Shown: positions 7,821-15,911 of the stretch, piece after piece
Layout: each line of letters begins with the position of its first letter
Numbering within the stretch: position 1 is the stretch's first letter
Assembly: GCA_018365455.1 (NCBI GenBank)
Contig: JAGZJZ010000025.1
Coordinates: 1-64,000 of the forward strand
Source of the DNA: Clostridiales bacterium
GTDB taxonomy: Bacteria > Bacillota > Clostridia > Lachnospirales > Lachnospiraceae
Direction of reading: 5' to 3'
DNA: 64,000 nt
Translations under genes and position numbers: made by a program
The notes under the pieces: generated by a model
Databases searched by the model: none
What the model saw: the letters and a program-made list of their open reading frames with translations, nothing else
What the model was told of the DNA's origin: nothing

Positions 7821-8946
7821 TTTTATAATGAAATTAGATTTGTTGTCACGATTTTTAAAATATTCTCATAATAAATTTTTGAAAACCTATATTGATTCGC
7901 AAAAACATACTATTGAATTGATTATATCTGGAAAACCATATATTTTATGTACGTATTATTTCCCATCGGAAATAATTTCTTGTTTTGATATTGAATGCCT
8001 TTATATCGAAAGAATTGTTGGACTGGCGATTGGATGTCACATTTTATCGAATAAAGAGAATTCAGAAATTGATTTTAATGGTTGTTCCTATCATAAAGCG
8101 TTTCTAGAGTTGATAAATTTGAAGATAATTCCCCTGCCTGAAAAAATTATTGCCGTAACGTATCCTTGTAATGATGCCGTTAATTTATGTAAACATCTAG
8201 AGATAAAATACGGGATTCCAACTTGCTACGTGTCGATTAATAATATGGAATGCCAGTTGCAAAAAATCTATGACTTATTAAAGAATAATTATTCAGTTAA
8301 AAAAAGTATTTCAGAAGTAGTTAATTTATCTAATGAGGCTATAATCATAAAAAAGAAAATAGATGTTTTAAGAATGTGTTGTCCGGGAATTATTGCTAGT
8401 AATGATTGCCTAAAGATTTTTACTGTAGAGAATGATTTTGGTAATGAAACAGCTGTAACTGTTTTAAAAAATATGTTTGATGTAATAAGCCAGAACAAAA
8501 AAGGTTTTAATAATCCAAGTGGAATCAAAATATTTTGGATGGGACTAATACCTTTATATAATAATAATATTTTATCTACTATTGAACGTCTATTACCATG
8601 TAGTTTTGTTTATGAAGAGATGTGGAATTTTGGTGATTATAAGTTAACTAAATCTAAATTTTTTGCAGATCTTGAAAATAAGATAAAACGCAGTTTATTC
8701 TATGATACAGAATCCAGAATAAATAAATTGGTTGAAGTGGTTTTAAACATGGAAATAGATATTGTTATTAATTTTACCCATGTCTCTTGTTCATTTCTTC
8801 CTAGAAAATTAAAGATTATTATGGAAAAATTAAAAAAGAAAGGTATAAAGATGTATAATGTAACCGGTAATGCGATCTATAATAACTTTGATCGAGAAAT
8901 CTTAGAAGAAAATATAAAAAATATTATATGTGGAGTAAAAGAATAA
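7810..8946 (+). CDS. 2-hydroxyacyl-CoA dehydratase subunit, second
   Basis: A 378-residue paralogue of the subunit at 5866: YFPSEIISCFDIECL near the N-terminus, then a cysteine in CSYHKA (Cys92), then VTYPCNDAVNLCKHL. The C-terminal region is less standard than in the 5866 protein and lacks the usual closing ELDxxx-type segment. The ATG lies inside the end of the activase gene, and the stop overlaps the next start (TAATG), so the operon is tightly coupled. Together with 5071 and 5866 it makes three related subunits where two are normal; the third may give substrate or carrier-protein specificity. Confidence 0.82.
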   Translation: MENNFIMKLDLLSRFLKYSHNKFLKTYIDSQKHTIELIISGKPYILCTYYFPSEIISCFDIECLYIERIVGLAIGCHILSNKENSEIDFNGCSYHKAFLELINLKIIPLPEKIIAVTYPCNDAVNLCKHLEIKYGIPTCYVSINNMECQLQKIYDLLKNNYSVKKSISEVVNLSNEAIIIKKKIDVLRMCCPGIIASNDCLKIFTVENDFGNETAVTVLKNMFDVISQNKKGFNNPSGIKIFWMGLIPLYNNNILSTIERLLPCSFVYEEMWNFGDYKLTKSKFFADLENKIKRSLFYDTESRINKLVEVVLNMEIDIVINFTHVSCSFLPRKLKIIMEKLKKKGIKMYNVTGNAIYNNFDREILEENIKNIICGVKE

Positions 8947-9686
8947 TGATTCATTTATACAGAGAAGGTAAATTAGTAGTTATTGAGTTTTCAAAATATC
9001 CAATCAATTCTATGGATCTACAGTTTCTAAAAGAGTTTTATTATTTACTATTAAAAATAGATCAAAATCCTAATATTTTTGGTGTAGTTTTAAGAAGCAA
9101 AATTAATAATATTTTTTCTTCAGGTCTTGATTTAAGAAGTATTAACAGTAGTTATATACAAGTTACACGGATTAATCTAGTCAGAACTGTAAGAATGGTT
9201 CAAAAGATTGTAAAACTTATCTTAACATCGAATAAAATATTTCTGGCATCAATATCAGGAGCTGTCATTGGCTCTGCGGTATCTATTGTTATGGCATGTG
9301 ATTTTAGATTTGCGAGTGCTGCAACCTGGTTTTGGATTCCTGATCCACAATATGGCGGCTTGCTTGCAGATGGTGGCCTTGAAGTCATTAAAAAAGTTTG
9401 TGGAATAGAAAATGCAAGAAAAATCTGTCTTACAAATGAAAGAATTATCTGTCAAACGGCAAAAGAAATGAATATGATAAGTACAATTTTTCGGGAAGAA
9501 GTTCTAAATGAGCATTCATTGAGTTTTTTGCACAAATTATCTACATATTCTAAACAAACATTAGTTAATACAAAAAATCTTATCAATAATTCCATTCATG
9601 TGCATTTTAAAATTAAACATATAGTAAAAGTTGTATTTTCTAAAGAAATGACGGAAAGATTGAATAGGTATATCAGGAGTAATTGA
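8946..9686 (+). CDS. enoyl-CoA hydratase/isomerase family protein
   Basis: Crotonase-fold protein. LRSKINNIFSSGLDLRSI supplies the first oxyanion segment, and ISGAVIGSAVSIVMACDFRFAS the second. The start is set at the ATG that overlaps the previous stop (TAATG), giving 246 residues, rather than the open frame further upstream at 8928. The family hydrates, isomerises or decarboxylates enoyl thioesters, so placement directly after the dehydratase set suggests it processes the enoyl product. The catalytic glutamates of classical hydratases are not obvious by eye, so isomerase or decarboxylase roles (as in polyketide beta-branching enzymes) remain possible. Confidence 0.82.
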   Translation: MIHLYREGKLVVIEFSKYPINSMDLQFLKEFYYLLLKIDQNPNIFGVVLRSKINNIFSSGLDLRSINSSYIQVTRINLVRTVRMVQKIVKLILTSNKIFLASISGAVIGSAVSIVMACDFRFASAATWFWIPDPQYGGLLADGGLEVIKKVCGIENARKICLTNERIICQTAKEMNMISTIFREEVLNEHSLSFLHKLSTYSKQTLVNTKNLINNSIHVHFKIKHIVKVVFSKEMTERLNRYIRSN

Positions 9687-9724
9687 ACATTCTTTTTTAA
9701 TTAGTAAAGAGAAAGGTTATGTAA

Positions 9725-10594
9725 ATGTTAATATGTGTTTTAATAATAATTGCAATATATATATTTTATCATATATATATTGGTTATCAATTAGTATATG
9801 AGAGCAGTCATCCTAAAAGAAGCGATATTTTATATCAGCCAAATATACCATATAAATATGAAAAATTTAATTTTGAATCAAAAGATAATTTAGTCTTAGT
9901 TGGTATTGTTTATTTACCTTTAAAAGAATCGAAAGGAACTATCATCGCTTCTCATTATTTAGGAGGCAGTAAATTTTCTATATATAATAGTATCGAACCT
10001 CTGTTAGACGAAGGATTTACGGTAGTATCTTATGACTACCCTAATCATGGAGAAAGCCAAGACAGACGTGGGAATAAATATACACTTGAGGATGATATGA
10101 AAAGGTTTATCTGTGAAATAAAGAAACAGGGAGTAAAGGGACCATTTGGGACTTATGGTTTCTCTATGGGAGCCACTGTTGCAATTAGTGCAATTGACAA
10201 TCTTGATGGAATTAAAGCAATTGTATTAGACAGCGGTCCGTTGATCTATGTTCATGACTATTTTAAATATATATTAAAAATAAAAAATATCTATAATGTC
10301 ATTACCAAATATGTTTTTTTAAAATATTATTTAGATATTATAGGTTTTGTTAAAATGAGAAGAAGAATGATCCGGAGATGTAAAAGTATGAGGAACTATA
10401 ATATATTAATGTTTCATTGCAAAAATGATATTGTTATACCATATATAAATGCAGAATATACAAGAGAATTATTAAATCTTAATAATGTTAAGCTGGTAAG
10501 CGTACAAAAAGGATACCATTTGACTAATCGTGTGGTTCTCGGTAAATTATATGATGATTTAGTAGTCACCTTCTTCAGAAAATATCTGAAATAG
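9725..10594 (+). CDS. membrane-anchored alpha/beta hydrolase
   Basis: An alpha/beta hydrolase of the serine aminopeptidase S33-like group. One N-terminal transmembrane segment (about residues 2-20) is followed by the hydrolase fold: YDYPNHGES, the nucleophile Ser147 in GFSMG, a likely acid in FHCKNDIVIP, and a His in GYHLTN near residue 264. The AAAGG element 8-10 bases before the ATG supports the start. It could act as a release or editing thioesterase, or as an extracytoplasmic esterase or peptidase; the membrane anchor makes a classical type II thioesterase less likely. It is the last gene of the left co-directional run before the AraC regulator. Confidence 0.82.
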   Translation: MLICVLIIIAIYIFYHIYIGYQLVYESSHPKRSDILYQPNIPYKYEKFNFESKDNLVLVGIVYLPLKESKGTIIASHYLGGSKFSIYNSIEPLLDEGFTVVSYDYPNHGESQDRRGNKYTLEDDMKRFICEIKKQGVKGPFGTYGFSMGATVAISAIDNLDGIKAIVLDSGPLIYVHDYFKYILKIKNIYNVITKYVFLKYYLDIIGFVKMRRRMIRRCKSMRNYNILMFHCKNDIVIPYINAEYTRELLNLNNVKLVSVQKGYHLTNRVVLGKLYDDLVVTFFRKYLK

Positions 10595-10697
10595 TATGCA
10601 TAATAGTCCCAATAACTCTTTTAGATAAATTTAGGGCATTGTAGGTCAAGAATTAATAGATTTATTTTGTTAGAATTGAACAAAAGGAGGAAAAAAT

Positions 10698-11639
10698 ATG
10701 ACAGCATGGGAATCAATTCAAGTTACTTTAAATTATATTGAGGAAAATCCAGGAGAAGACATATCTATAAAGAATTTGGCAAAATTAGCAAATTTGTCTG
10801 TTTTTTACTATCAAAGGCTATTCAAGAGGCTTGTTAACAAAACAGTTATGGAGTATATTAAGCTTAGGCGATTAGCGAAAGCATCTCAATATATGTCGGA
10901 ATCACATGATCGAATTATTGATGTTGCGTTGCGTTTTGGATTCGAAAATCACGAAACATTTACTCGGGCGTTTAAGTCCGCATATGGATTAACGCCTGAG
11001 GAGTACAAGCGTTCTCCGATTCGACTCAATCAATTCCAAAAGCCAGAATTATTATTAAATTATGTAATGATTGATGAAAATGTTCCATTAGTGTCTGATG
11101 GGATTGTACTAGAGATTAAATCAAAAAAACTTGAGCAACCGGAAATATACTTTGGTAGAAGTCGTCAGGTATCTCTGGATCAACTGCCTATTGGAGAGGC
11201 CACGGGTGTGGACATACCTGGACAATTATGGGAAGATTTTCATAAGAAAAAATCTTCCATTCTTGGCTTGGACTCTAATGGGGTTGAATTGGGAGCTTCT
11301 TACTTTTTGGCAGATAATGAAGAAGAAGAAGGGTTTTTCAATTATTTTGTTGGGGGAAAAGCTTCTGTAGAAGCACAGAAAAATGAAAAAGATGCCATTT
11401 GGGAATTGCCTGTCGGAGAATATATTGTTTGTTGCCTGGAGGCGGAAACATTTGAGCAACTTGTGACAGTAACATTGGATATAGCCAATAGATATCTTTT
11501 TGATACATGGTTAAAAAGACATAAACTGACTACTATGCCATTTTCTGCAGAAAAATATTACAAAAATGTTTCTGATAATGCGTATATGGAAATTTGGGTA
11601 ATGCCAATACCTTCCGTTGATATTAATTCAAATTTTTGA
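10698..11639 (+). CDS. AraC-family regulator with GyrI-like effector domain
   Basis: A 313-residue transcriptional regulator. The AraC DNA-binding domain (two helix-turn-helices, about residues 8-107) leads: LAKLANLSVFYYQRLFKRL, and then the signature RIIDVALRFGFENHETFTRAFKSAYGLTPEEYK. The C-terminal 170 residues form a GyrI-like/AraC effector-binding domain that usually binds amphipathic drugs or metabolites. The AAAGGAGGAAAAA ribosome binding site is strong. Base composition is less AT-biased than in the genes to the left. It may sense the cluster product or an antibiotic, and a strong terminator follows. A stand-alone relative of its effector domain is encoded at 54449. Confidence 0.92.
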   Translation: MTAWESIQVTLNYIEENPGEDISIKNLAKLANLSVFYYQRLFKRLVNKTVMEYIKLRRLAKASQYMSESHDRIIDVALRFGFENHETFTRAFKSAYGLTPEEYKRSPIRLNQFQKPELLLNYVMIDENVPLVSDGIVLEIKSKKLEQPEIYFGRSRQVSLDQLPIGEATGVDIPGQLWEDFHKKKSSILGLDSNGVELGASYFLADNEEEEGFFNYFVGGKASVEAQKNEKDAIWELPVGEYIVCCLEAETFEQLVTVTLDIANRYLFDTWLKRHKLTTMPFSAEKYYKNVSDNAYMEIWVMPIPSVDINSNF

Positions 11640-11712
11640 TTATTGTATTAAAGTAGATATGTTTTTTAAACATAAGTAAACAGATATATTAATGAGGTTT
11701 TTAGGGAGTGTA

Positions 11713-11751
11713 AGAGTGTGTAAGTTCGGAACGAACTTCACACTCTGTTTT
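11713..11751 (+). terminator. strong intrinsic terminator
   Basis: Inverted repeat AGAGTGTG(T)AAGTTC / GAACTTCACACTCT with a GGAAC loop and a single bulged T, followed by GTTTT. It lies about 75 bases after the AraC gene and would insulate it from the loaP/main operon region. Confidence 0.85.
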
Positions 11752-11848
11752 AAAATAAAGTATGGCAAACTAATCAGAAGAACTGCACTGATACAAGCTA
11801 TCATAAATGAATACCAGCCAGAAATCGTAGAGTTTACTTATTTTACTT
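11752..11848 (+). other. possible transposase relic
   Basis: One reading frame here gives KLIRRTALIQAIINEYQPEIVEF before a stop. This looks like the N-terminal region of IS256/mutator-type transposases of Clostridia. It has no start codon context or continuation, so if real it is a fragment only. Confidence 0.2.
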
Positions 11849-11866
11849 GAAAAACCTGGTTTTTTC
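11849..11866 (-). terminator. weak terminator hairpin after loaP
   Basis: GAAAAACC-T-GGTTTTTTC forms an AT-rich hairpin whose T-run serves either direction. It lies 17 bases beyond the loaP stop. Stability is modest because only two G-C pairs plus an end pair are present. Confidence 0.35.
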
Positions 11867-11882
11867 ATAAATAACTGTTTAC

Positions 11883-12395
11883 TTATGGTAATAAATATAG
11901 TCCTAAATCTATATAATAATATTTGTTAAATATGACAAATTCAACTTTAACCCGCCCTTTTCTTTTGTTAATACTTTTTATAGATCCTTCTTTTCCACAA
12001 AGAGGTCCACTTACTATTTTCAACACTTGATTTTCTATATGCCCTTTTGAAATATCTATAATACCATCTTCATTAATTAATTCTAAAATATATTTTATCT
12101 CTTCTTTTTGTATCTCGCAAAATAAGTTATCAAACTGTAAAATATTTATCACTTTAGGCAGATTCCATAATTTATTCTTAAATCTAATAATATCAGAGGT
12201 TTGAAGCAAGATATACCCCGGAAACATATATCTAATTACTTCACTGGTTATTCCCTGTTTCTTTTCTGAAATTTTCCTCTTAGGTACTAGTAGTTTGTAA
12301 TCTAAATCTTTTAAATCCTCTGCTTTTAATTTTTTTAAATAATGAACCAGATTTTCTTCTTGACCTATACTTGTAAAAATTGCATACCATTTCAT
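11883..12395 (-). CDS. loaP: LoaP-type NusG paralogue (processive antiterminator)
   Basis: NusG-family protein: an N-terminal NGN domain beginning MKWYAIFTSIGQEENLVHYL, with the family's PGYILLQT segment, and a C-terminal KOW domain (IVSGPLCGKEGSIKSINKRKGRVKVEF). About 170 residues. The ATG at 12395 is preferred because GAGGTGG lies 5 bases before it and overlaps the alternative upstream ATG at 12407. Specialised NusG paralogues of the LoaP class are known beside long polyketide and other operons in Bacillota, where they bind a leader RNA and suppress termination. Here it is divergent from, and immediately next to, a 50-kb operon with few terminators, which fits that role well. Confidence 0.88.
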   Translation of the reverse strand: MKWYAIFTSIGQEENLVHYLKKLKAEDLKDLDYKLLVPKRKISEKKQGITSEVIRYMFPGYILLQTSDIIRFKNKLWNLPKVINILQFDNLFCEIQKEEIKYILELINEDGIIDISKGHIENQVLKIVSGPLCGKEGSIKSINKRKGRVKVEFVIFNKYYYIDLGLYLLP

Positions 12396-12774
12396 AATCC
12401 ACCTCATATTTTAGTCATTTATCACCTACTTATTTTGATTATAATTTTACATTTATAACAAAATAATAAAACCATCAAAAGATCTATTTCTGTATATTTT
12501 TAGCACTATTAGGAGTATATCTTCCATAAAAGTAGCGCAGATAATTTTTCGTTTCATAGTCTGGACGGATAATTCAAAGAATCGCTGAAATATTCATACC
12601 TATGATTACTGATTTTAAGTACTATTGGAGGTTTTAAGAAGCGATATCTTCATGTAGGATAGCATAAAGAGTTGATTATAGAATTGCAAGACCTAAAGGA
12701 AGGTGATAATCAGTACGAAAGTAATTTATATTTCAAATATTAGAAGTTTAACAGAGAAAAGAGGATATTAGAAT
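12396..12774 (+). promoter_or_regulatory. divergent control region and putative LoaP leader
   Basis: About 380 bases without a gene between divergent loaP and metK. It is AT-rich. No SAM-box, cobalamin-riboswitch box or strong intrinsic terminator was recognised, and no convincing -35/-10 pair was found on the + strand. An imperfect hairpin can be drawn at about 12506-12536 (CTATTAGGAG pairing in part with CTTCC..AAAGTAG), and a smaller one is ACCT/AGGT at 12690-12703. The leader RNA recognised by LoaP would have to lie here; this is inference. Confidence 0.45.
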
Positions 12775-13938
12775 ATGGAAAATGAATATTTATTTACTTC
12801 AGAATCAGTTACAATTGGTCATCCTGATAAAATGTGTGATGCGATATCAGACGCAATATTAGATGCCTACTTAGAAAAAGATCCTGAATCAAGGGTGGCA
12901 TGTGAAGTAACAGCAGCCAAAGGTATAATTACAGTGATGGGTGAGATAACATCAAAGGCTAAGATAGACATTCAAAATGTGGTCCGGAGCACAGTGGACA
13001 GAATTGGATACAACAGCGAAGCGTGCGGTTTCAAAAGTGATACTTGTGGAGTAGTTATTTCTTTAAATAGTCAGTCAAAGGATATTTCTATAGGCGTTGA
13101 CTCATATGAAAATCATGAATCCGGTGCTGGTGATCAGGGAATGATGTTTGGATATGCATGCGATGAGACAGATGAATTTATGCCTGCACCTATATATTAT
13201 GCTCATAAATTATGCAAACAATTAGATAAAGTGAGAGCGGAAGGAGTAATTCCTTATCTGGGACCAGATGGAAAATCTATGGTTACTTTTCGTTATCAGT
13301 CAAATAGACCTGTAAAAATAGAAACTATAGTTGTTTCTTCCCAGCATACACTAGATATCGATCATTCTGTCATTACAAAAGATATAACTGATCATGTTAT
13401 AAGACCTTTAATTGTCAAAGAACTACTGCAGGATTGTAAGATTCTTATAAACCCTACCGGACGTTTTTTAACTGGTGGTCCATGTGCCGATACTGGGTTG
13501 ACAGGCAGAAAAATTATTGTCGACACCTACGGTGGAGCTGGAAGGCATGGCGGAGGTGCTTTTTCTGGAAAGGATCCATCTAAGGTGGATAGAACAGGAG
13601 CATATGCTGCGAGATATATCGCAAAACATATTGTAGCATTAAAATTAGCACAAAAATGCGAGGTCCAAATATCTTATGCAATTGGAGTTGCGGAGCCGGT
13701 ATCTGTTTATGTAGATATGTTTGGAACTGGAAACATTCGGGAGGAAGCAGTTACCAATATGATAAAAGAAATATTCGATCTAAGACCTGCAAATCTGATC
13801 GATCAATTTGATTTAAAATCACCAATTTATAGTAATATTTCTGCTTACGGTCATTTTGGTAGAAACGATTTAGATTTACCATGGGAAAGGCTTGATAAAC
13901 TTCAAGAAATTAAAGATTTTCTTATAAAAAGCAGGTGA
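12775..13938 (+). CDS. metK: S-adenosylmethionine synthetase
   Basis: Makes S-adenosylmethionine from methionine and ATP. The N-terminal FTSESVTIGHPDKMCDAISDAILD, the central GAGDQGMMFGYACDET, and the glycine-rich GGAGRHGGGAFSGKDPSKVDR loop are all present, and 387 residues is normal. It is the first gene of the main operon, preceded by the loaP leader and followed 3 bases later by a ketosynthase. A MetK at the head of a cluster that encodes many SAM-consuming radical enzymes and methyltransferases is probably a dedicated copy that raises SAM supply; a check for a second chromosomal metK would decide. Confidence 0.97.
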   Translation: MENEYLFTSESVTIGHPDKMCDAISDAILDAYLEKDPESRVACEVTAAKGIITVMGEITSKAKIDIQNVVRSTVDRIGYNSEACGFKSDTCGVVISLNSQSKDISIGVDSYENHESGAGDQGMMFGYACDETDEFMPAPIYYAHKLCKQLDKVRAEGVIPYLGPDGKSMVTFRYQSNRPVKIETIVVSSQHTLDIDHSVITKDITDHVIRPLIVKELLQDCKILINPTGRFLTGGPCADTGLTGRKIIVDTYGGAGRHGGGAFSGKDPSKVDRTGAYAARYIAKHIVALKLAQKCEVQISYAIGVAEPVSVYVDMFGTGNIREEAVTNMIKEIFDLRPANLIDQFDLKSPIYSNISAYGHFGRNDLDLPWERLDKLQEIKDFLIKSR

Positions 13939-13941
13939 CGC

Positions 13942-15138
13942 ATGAATAATATTTTAGTTACCGGATTAGGTGCAGTTTCTACAGCAGGTTTTACACTAGA
14001 TAGTATATGGCGGACTTTATATGAAGGAAGAATAACCTATGGACCTATTCCGGAGCTTTTAGACCGTTCAGACTTTCGAATTAAAATAGGTGCCAAAATT
14101 GATAAAAATGATTGGGCAGAAAATGTCAGTGATAAAATTTTGAAAAAGTATGGTAAAACGGCCTGCTATAGTGTGAGTGCTGCTTTGAGAGCTATTAATG
14201 ATGCCGAAATAGATCTTAGTAAAATAGACAAAAAAAGAGTAAGTGTAGTAATCGGAACAACAATGGGTGAAATTGAGGCAGAGGAAAAAATAACAGAAAG
14301 TTTAGCAAAACAAGATGTAATCTCAGATAAATTATACCGTCAGGTAAGAACGGTCAATATTATAAATGCAGTAGCGGAAGCTACTGGTATACAAGGTTAT
14401 ATGTATACTATTCCAAGTGCGTGCGCAGCAGGTAATTATGCAGTGGCAATAGGAAAACAGCTTTTAGAATGGAATTATTCGGATGTTGTTTTAGCAGGAG
14501 GAGCAGATTCCTTTTCAAAAGTATCTTTTGCTGGTTTCCAAAGGTTGTTATCTTTGACACCTGACTTTTGCCGGCCTTTTGATAAAGACAGAAAGGGATT
14601 GGTTATTGGTGAAGGAGCCGGAATAGTTGTAATGGAAAGAGCCGGAATAAGAAACAACCAGAAAAATTATGGTTCCGTATTAGGATGCGGCCTGGCTTCT
14701 AATGCATATCATATGACATCACCCCACAAAGATGGTCAAGGAGAATTAGAAGCAATGGAAAAGGCGGTCAGGAGCTCGGGTCTGGCTTTAGAAGATATTG
14801 ATTATATTTCTGCACATGGAACTGGGACTAGAGCCAATGATAGAATTGAGACACTTGCTATTAAAAGATTATATGGTAATATTGCCACGCCTCCGGTTAG
14901 CTCTATAAAATCTGTTCTGGGGCATTCTATGGGAGCAGCAAGTATATTAGAACTAATCGCAAGTTTTTTAATGATTCAAAATCAAACAATTTTACCTACT
15001 ATGAATTGTATAACAAAAGATAGTGATTGCAGTGTAGATATAGTGCAAAATAATCCAAGAAAGTGTAACCTCCGATATATTATGTCTAATTCATTTGCAT
15101 TTGGAGGACAGACAAGCAGTGTAATTATTGGATCATAA
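13942..15138 (+). CDS. beta-ketoacyl-ACP synthase (FabF-like), catalytic
   Basis: Catalyses decarboxylative Claisen condensation of a malonyl-carrier with an acyl group. The full catalytic set is visible: Cys161 in IPSACAAG, His292 in SAHGTGT and His328 in LGHSMGA, with Lys323 in SSIKS. At 398 residues it has the usual FabF length. It begins 3 bases after metK and opens a run of four ketosynthase-like genes. It resembles the ketosynthases of discrete (type II) systems rather than the modular KS at 59447. Together with the FabZ-like gene and the free carriers it may build a short polyketide chain. Confidence 0.92.
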   Translation: MNNILVTGLGAVSTAGFTLDSIWRTLYEGRITYGPIPELLDRSDFRIKIGAKIDKNDWAENVSDKILKKYGKTACYSVSAALRAINDAEIDLSKIDKKRVSVVIGTTMGEIEAEEKITESLAKQDVISDKLYRQVRTVNIINAVAEATGIQGYMYTIPSACAAGNYAVAIGKQLLEWNYSDVVLAGGADSFSKVSFAGFQRLLSLTPDFCRPFDKDRKGLVIGEGAGIVVMERAGIRNNQKNYGSVLGCGLASNAYHMTSPHKDGQGELEAMEKAVRSSGLALEDIDYISAHGTGTRANDRIETLAIKRLYGNIATPPVSSIKSVLGHSMGAASILELIASFLMIQNQTILPTMNCITKDSDCSVDIVQNNPRKCNLRYIMSNSFAFGGQTSSVIIGS

Positions 15139-15179
15139 TCATATACAGGGATAGACTGAGGTAGACAGCGGAGGGAAAT

Positions 15180-15911
15180 ATGGATAATAGAGTATTTATA
15201 CATGGAAGTATTTTTTTTTCTAAGGAATCTTCGGAAGAAATCCGAAGTAGTGGCATGAATATCAGTTCCTTATGCATAGAGGCCATAAAACGACTGATGC
15301 ATAATAATCCAACCTTAGAAATAAAAGCACCTATTTTTTTTGGGACAGCATATAGTAGTTTGAGAAATTTACATAATTTTAATACTGTATATGAAAAATC
15401 AGGAGCACTTTGGGTAAATCCCAGCTTATTTCCAAATACAGTATTAAATTCCCCTTCCTGTATGGCAAGCATCCATTTTAAAATCAAAGAACCAATATAT
15501 AATATCTCTAATGGTAAGTTGTCAGGGCTGGATGCACTGGGCTTTGCATATTTAAATATCAAACACAATCAAACGGATAGGGCAATTGTATGTGCAGCTG
15601 ATGAGTGTACCGATATTGCATTTCGGGCTGGGAGGGAATGGTTTGATGATTTTAGCAGTGCTTTATATCTATCCAATGAACCAAGTAATCTGGAGATTAT
15701 AGCTTATCGGAAATTAAGTTTAGAGGATTATATTAAGGAAGGGAAGAAAAAACCAGTAGATGAAAGGAATAACATTCTGTGTAATATCAATCATTTCGTA
15801 AATGAAGAAAAAATATTTCATAAGAAGTTTTTCGCTTGTGCAGAGGACAATTATGTAGTTGAAATATGCATTAAAAGAGAAGAGATACAAAATGAGAAAA
15901 GCGAAATATAA
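15180..15911 (+). CDS. short ketosynthase-like protein lacking active-site Cys
   Basis: A 243-residue protein resembling the N-terminal ketosynthase half (Ketoacyl-synt_2 type). The segment YNISNGKLSGLDALGFAYLNIK aligns with the region that normally carries the nucleophilic cysteine in TxxCxSG, and here the Cys position is Asn or Ser. IVCAADE matches the usual VxxGGAD strand. It lacks the C-terminal half with the two histidines. It probably acts as a chain-length-factor-like partner of a neighbouring ketosynthase; alternatively it is a decayed copy, though the frame is clean and the spacing (start 42 bases after the previous stop, with a GGAGGG site) suggests a working gene. It overlaps the next gene. 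Confidence 0.75.
   Translation: MDNRVFIHGSIFFSKESSEEIRSSGMNISSLCIEAIKRLMHNNPTLEIKAPIFFGTAYSSLRNLHNFNTVYEKSGALWVNPSLFPNTVLNSPSCMASIHFKIKEPIYNISNGKLSGLDALGFAYLNIKHNQTDRAIVCAADECTDIAFRAGREWFDDFSSALYLSNEPSNLEIIAYRKLSLEDYIKEGKKKPVDERNNILCNINHFVNEEKIFHKKFFACAEDNYVVEICIKREEIQNEKSEI

Noticed and set aside
5071..8946. Benzoyl-CoA reductase (BcrABCD)
   Set aside because: Only one activase-type ATPase subunit is present, whereas class I benzoyl-CoA reductase has two, and no aromatic degradation genes are near.
12396..12774. SAM riboswitch ahead of metK
   Set aside because: The S-box core and the expected terminator stem were not found. The neighbouring loaP gene gives a better explanation for control here.
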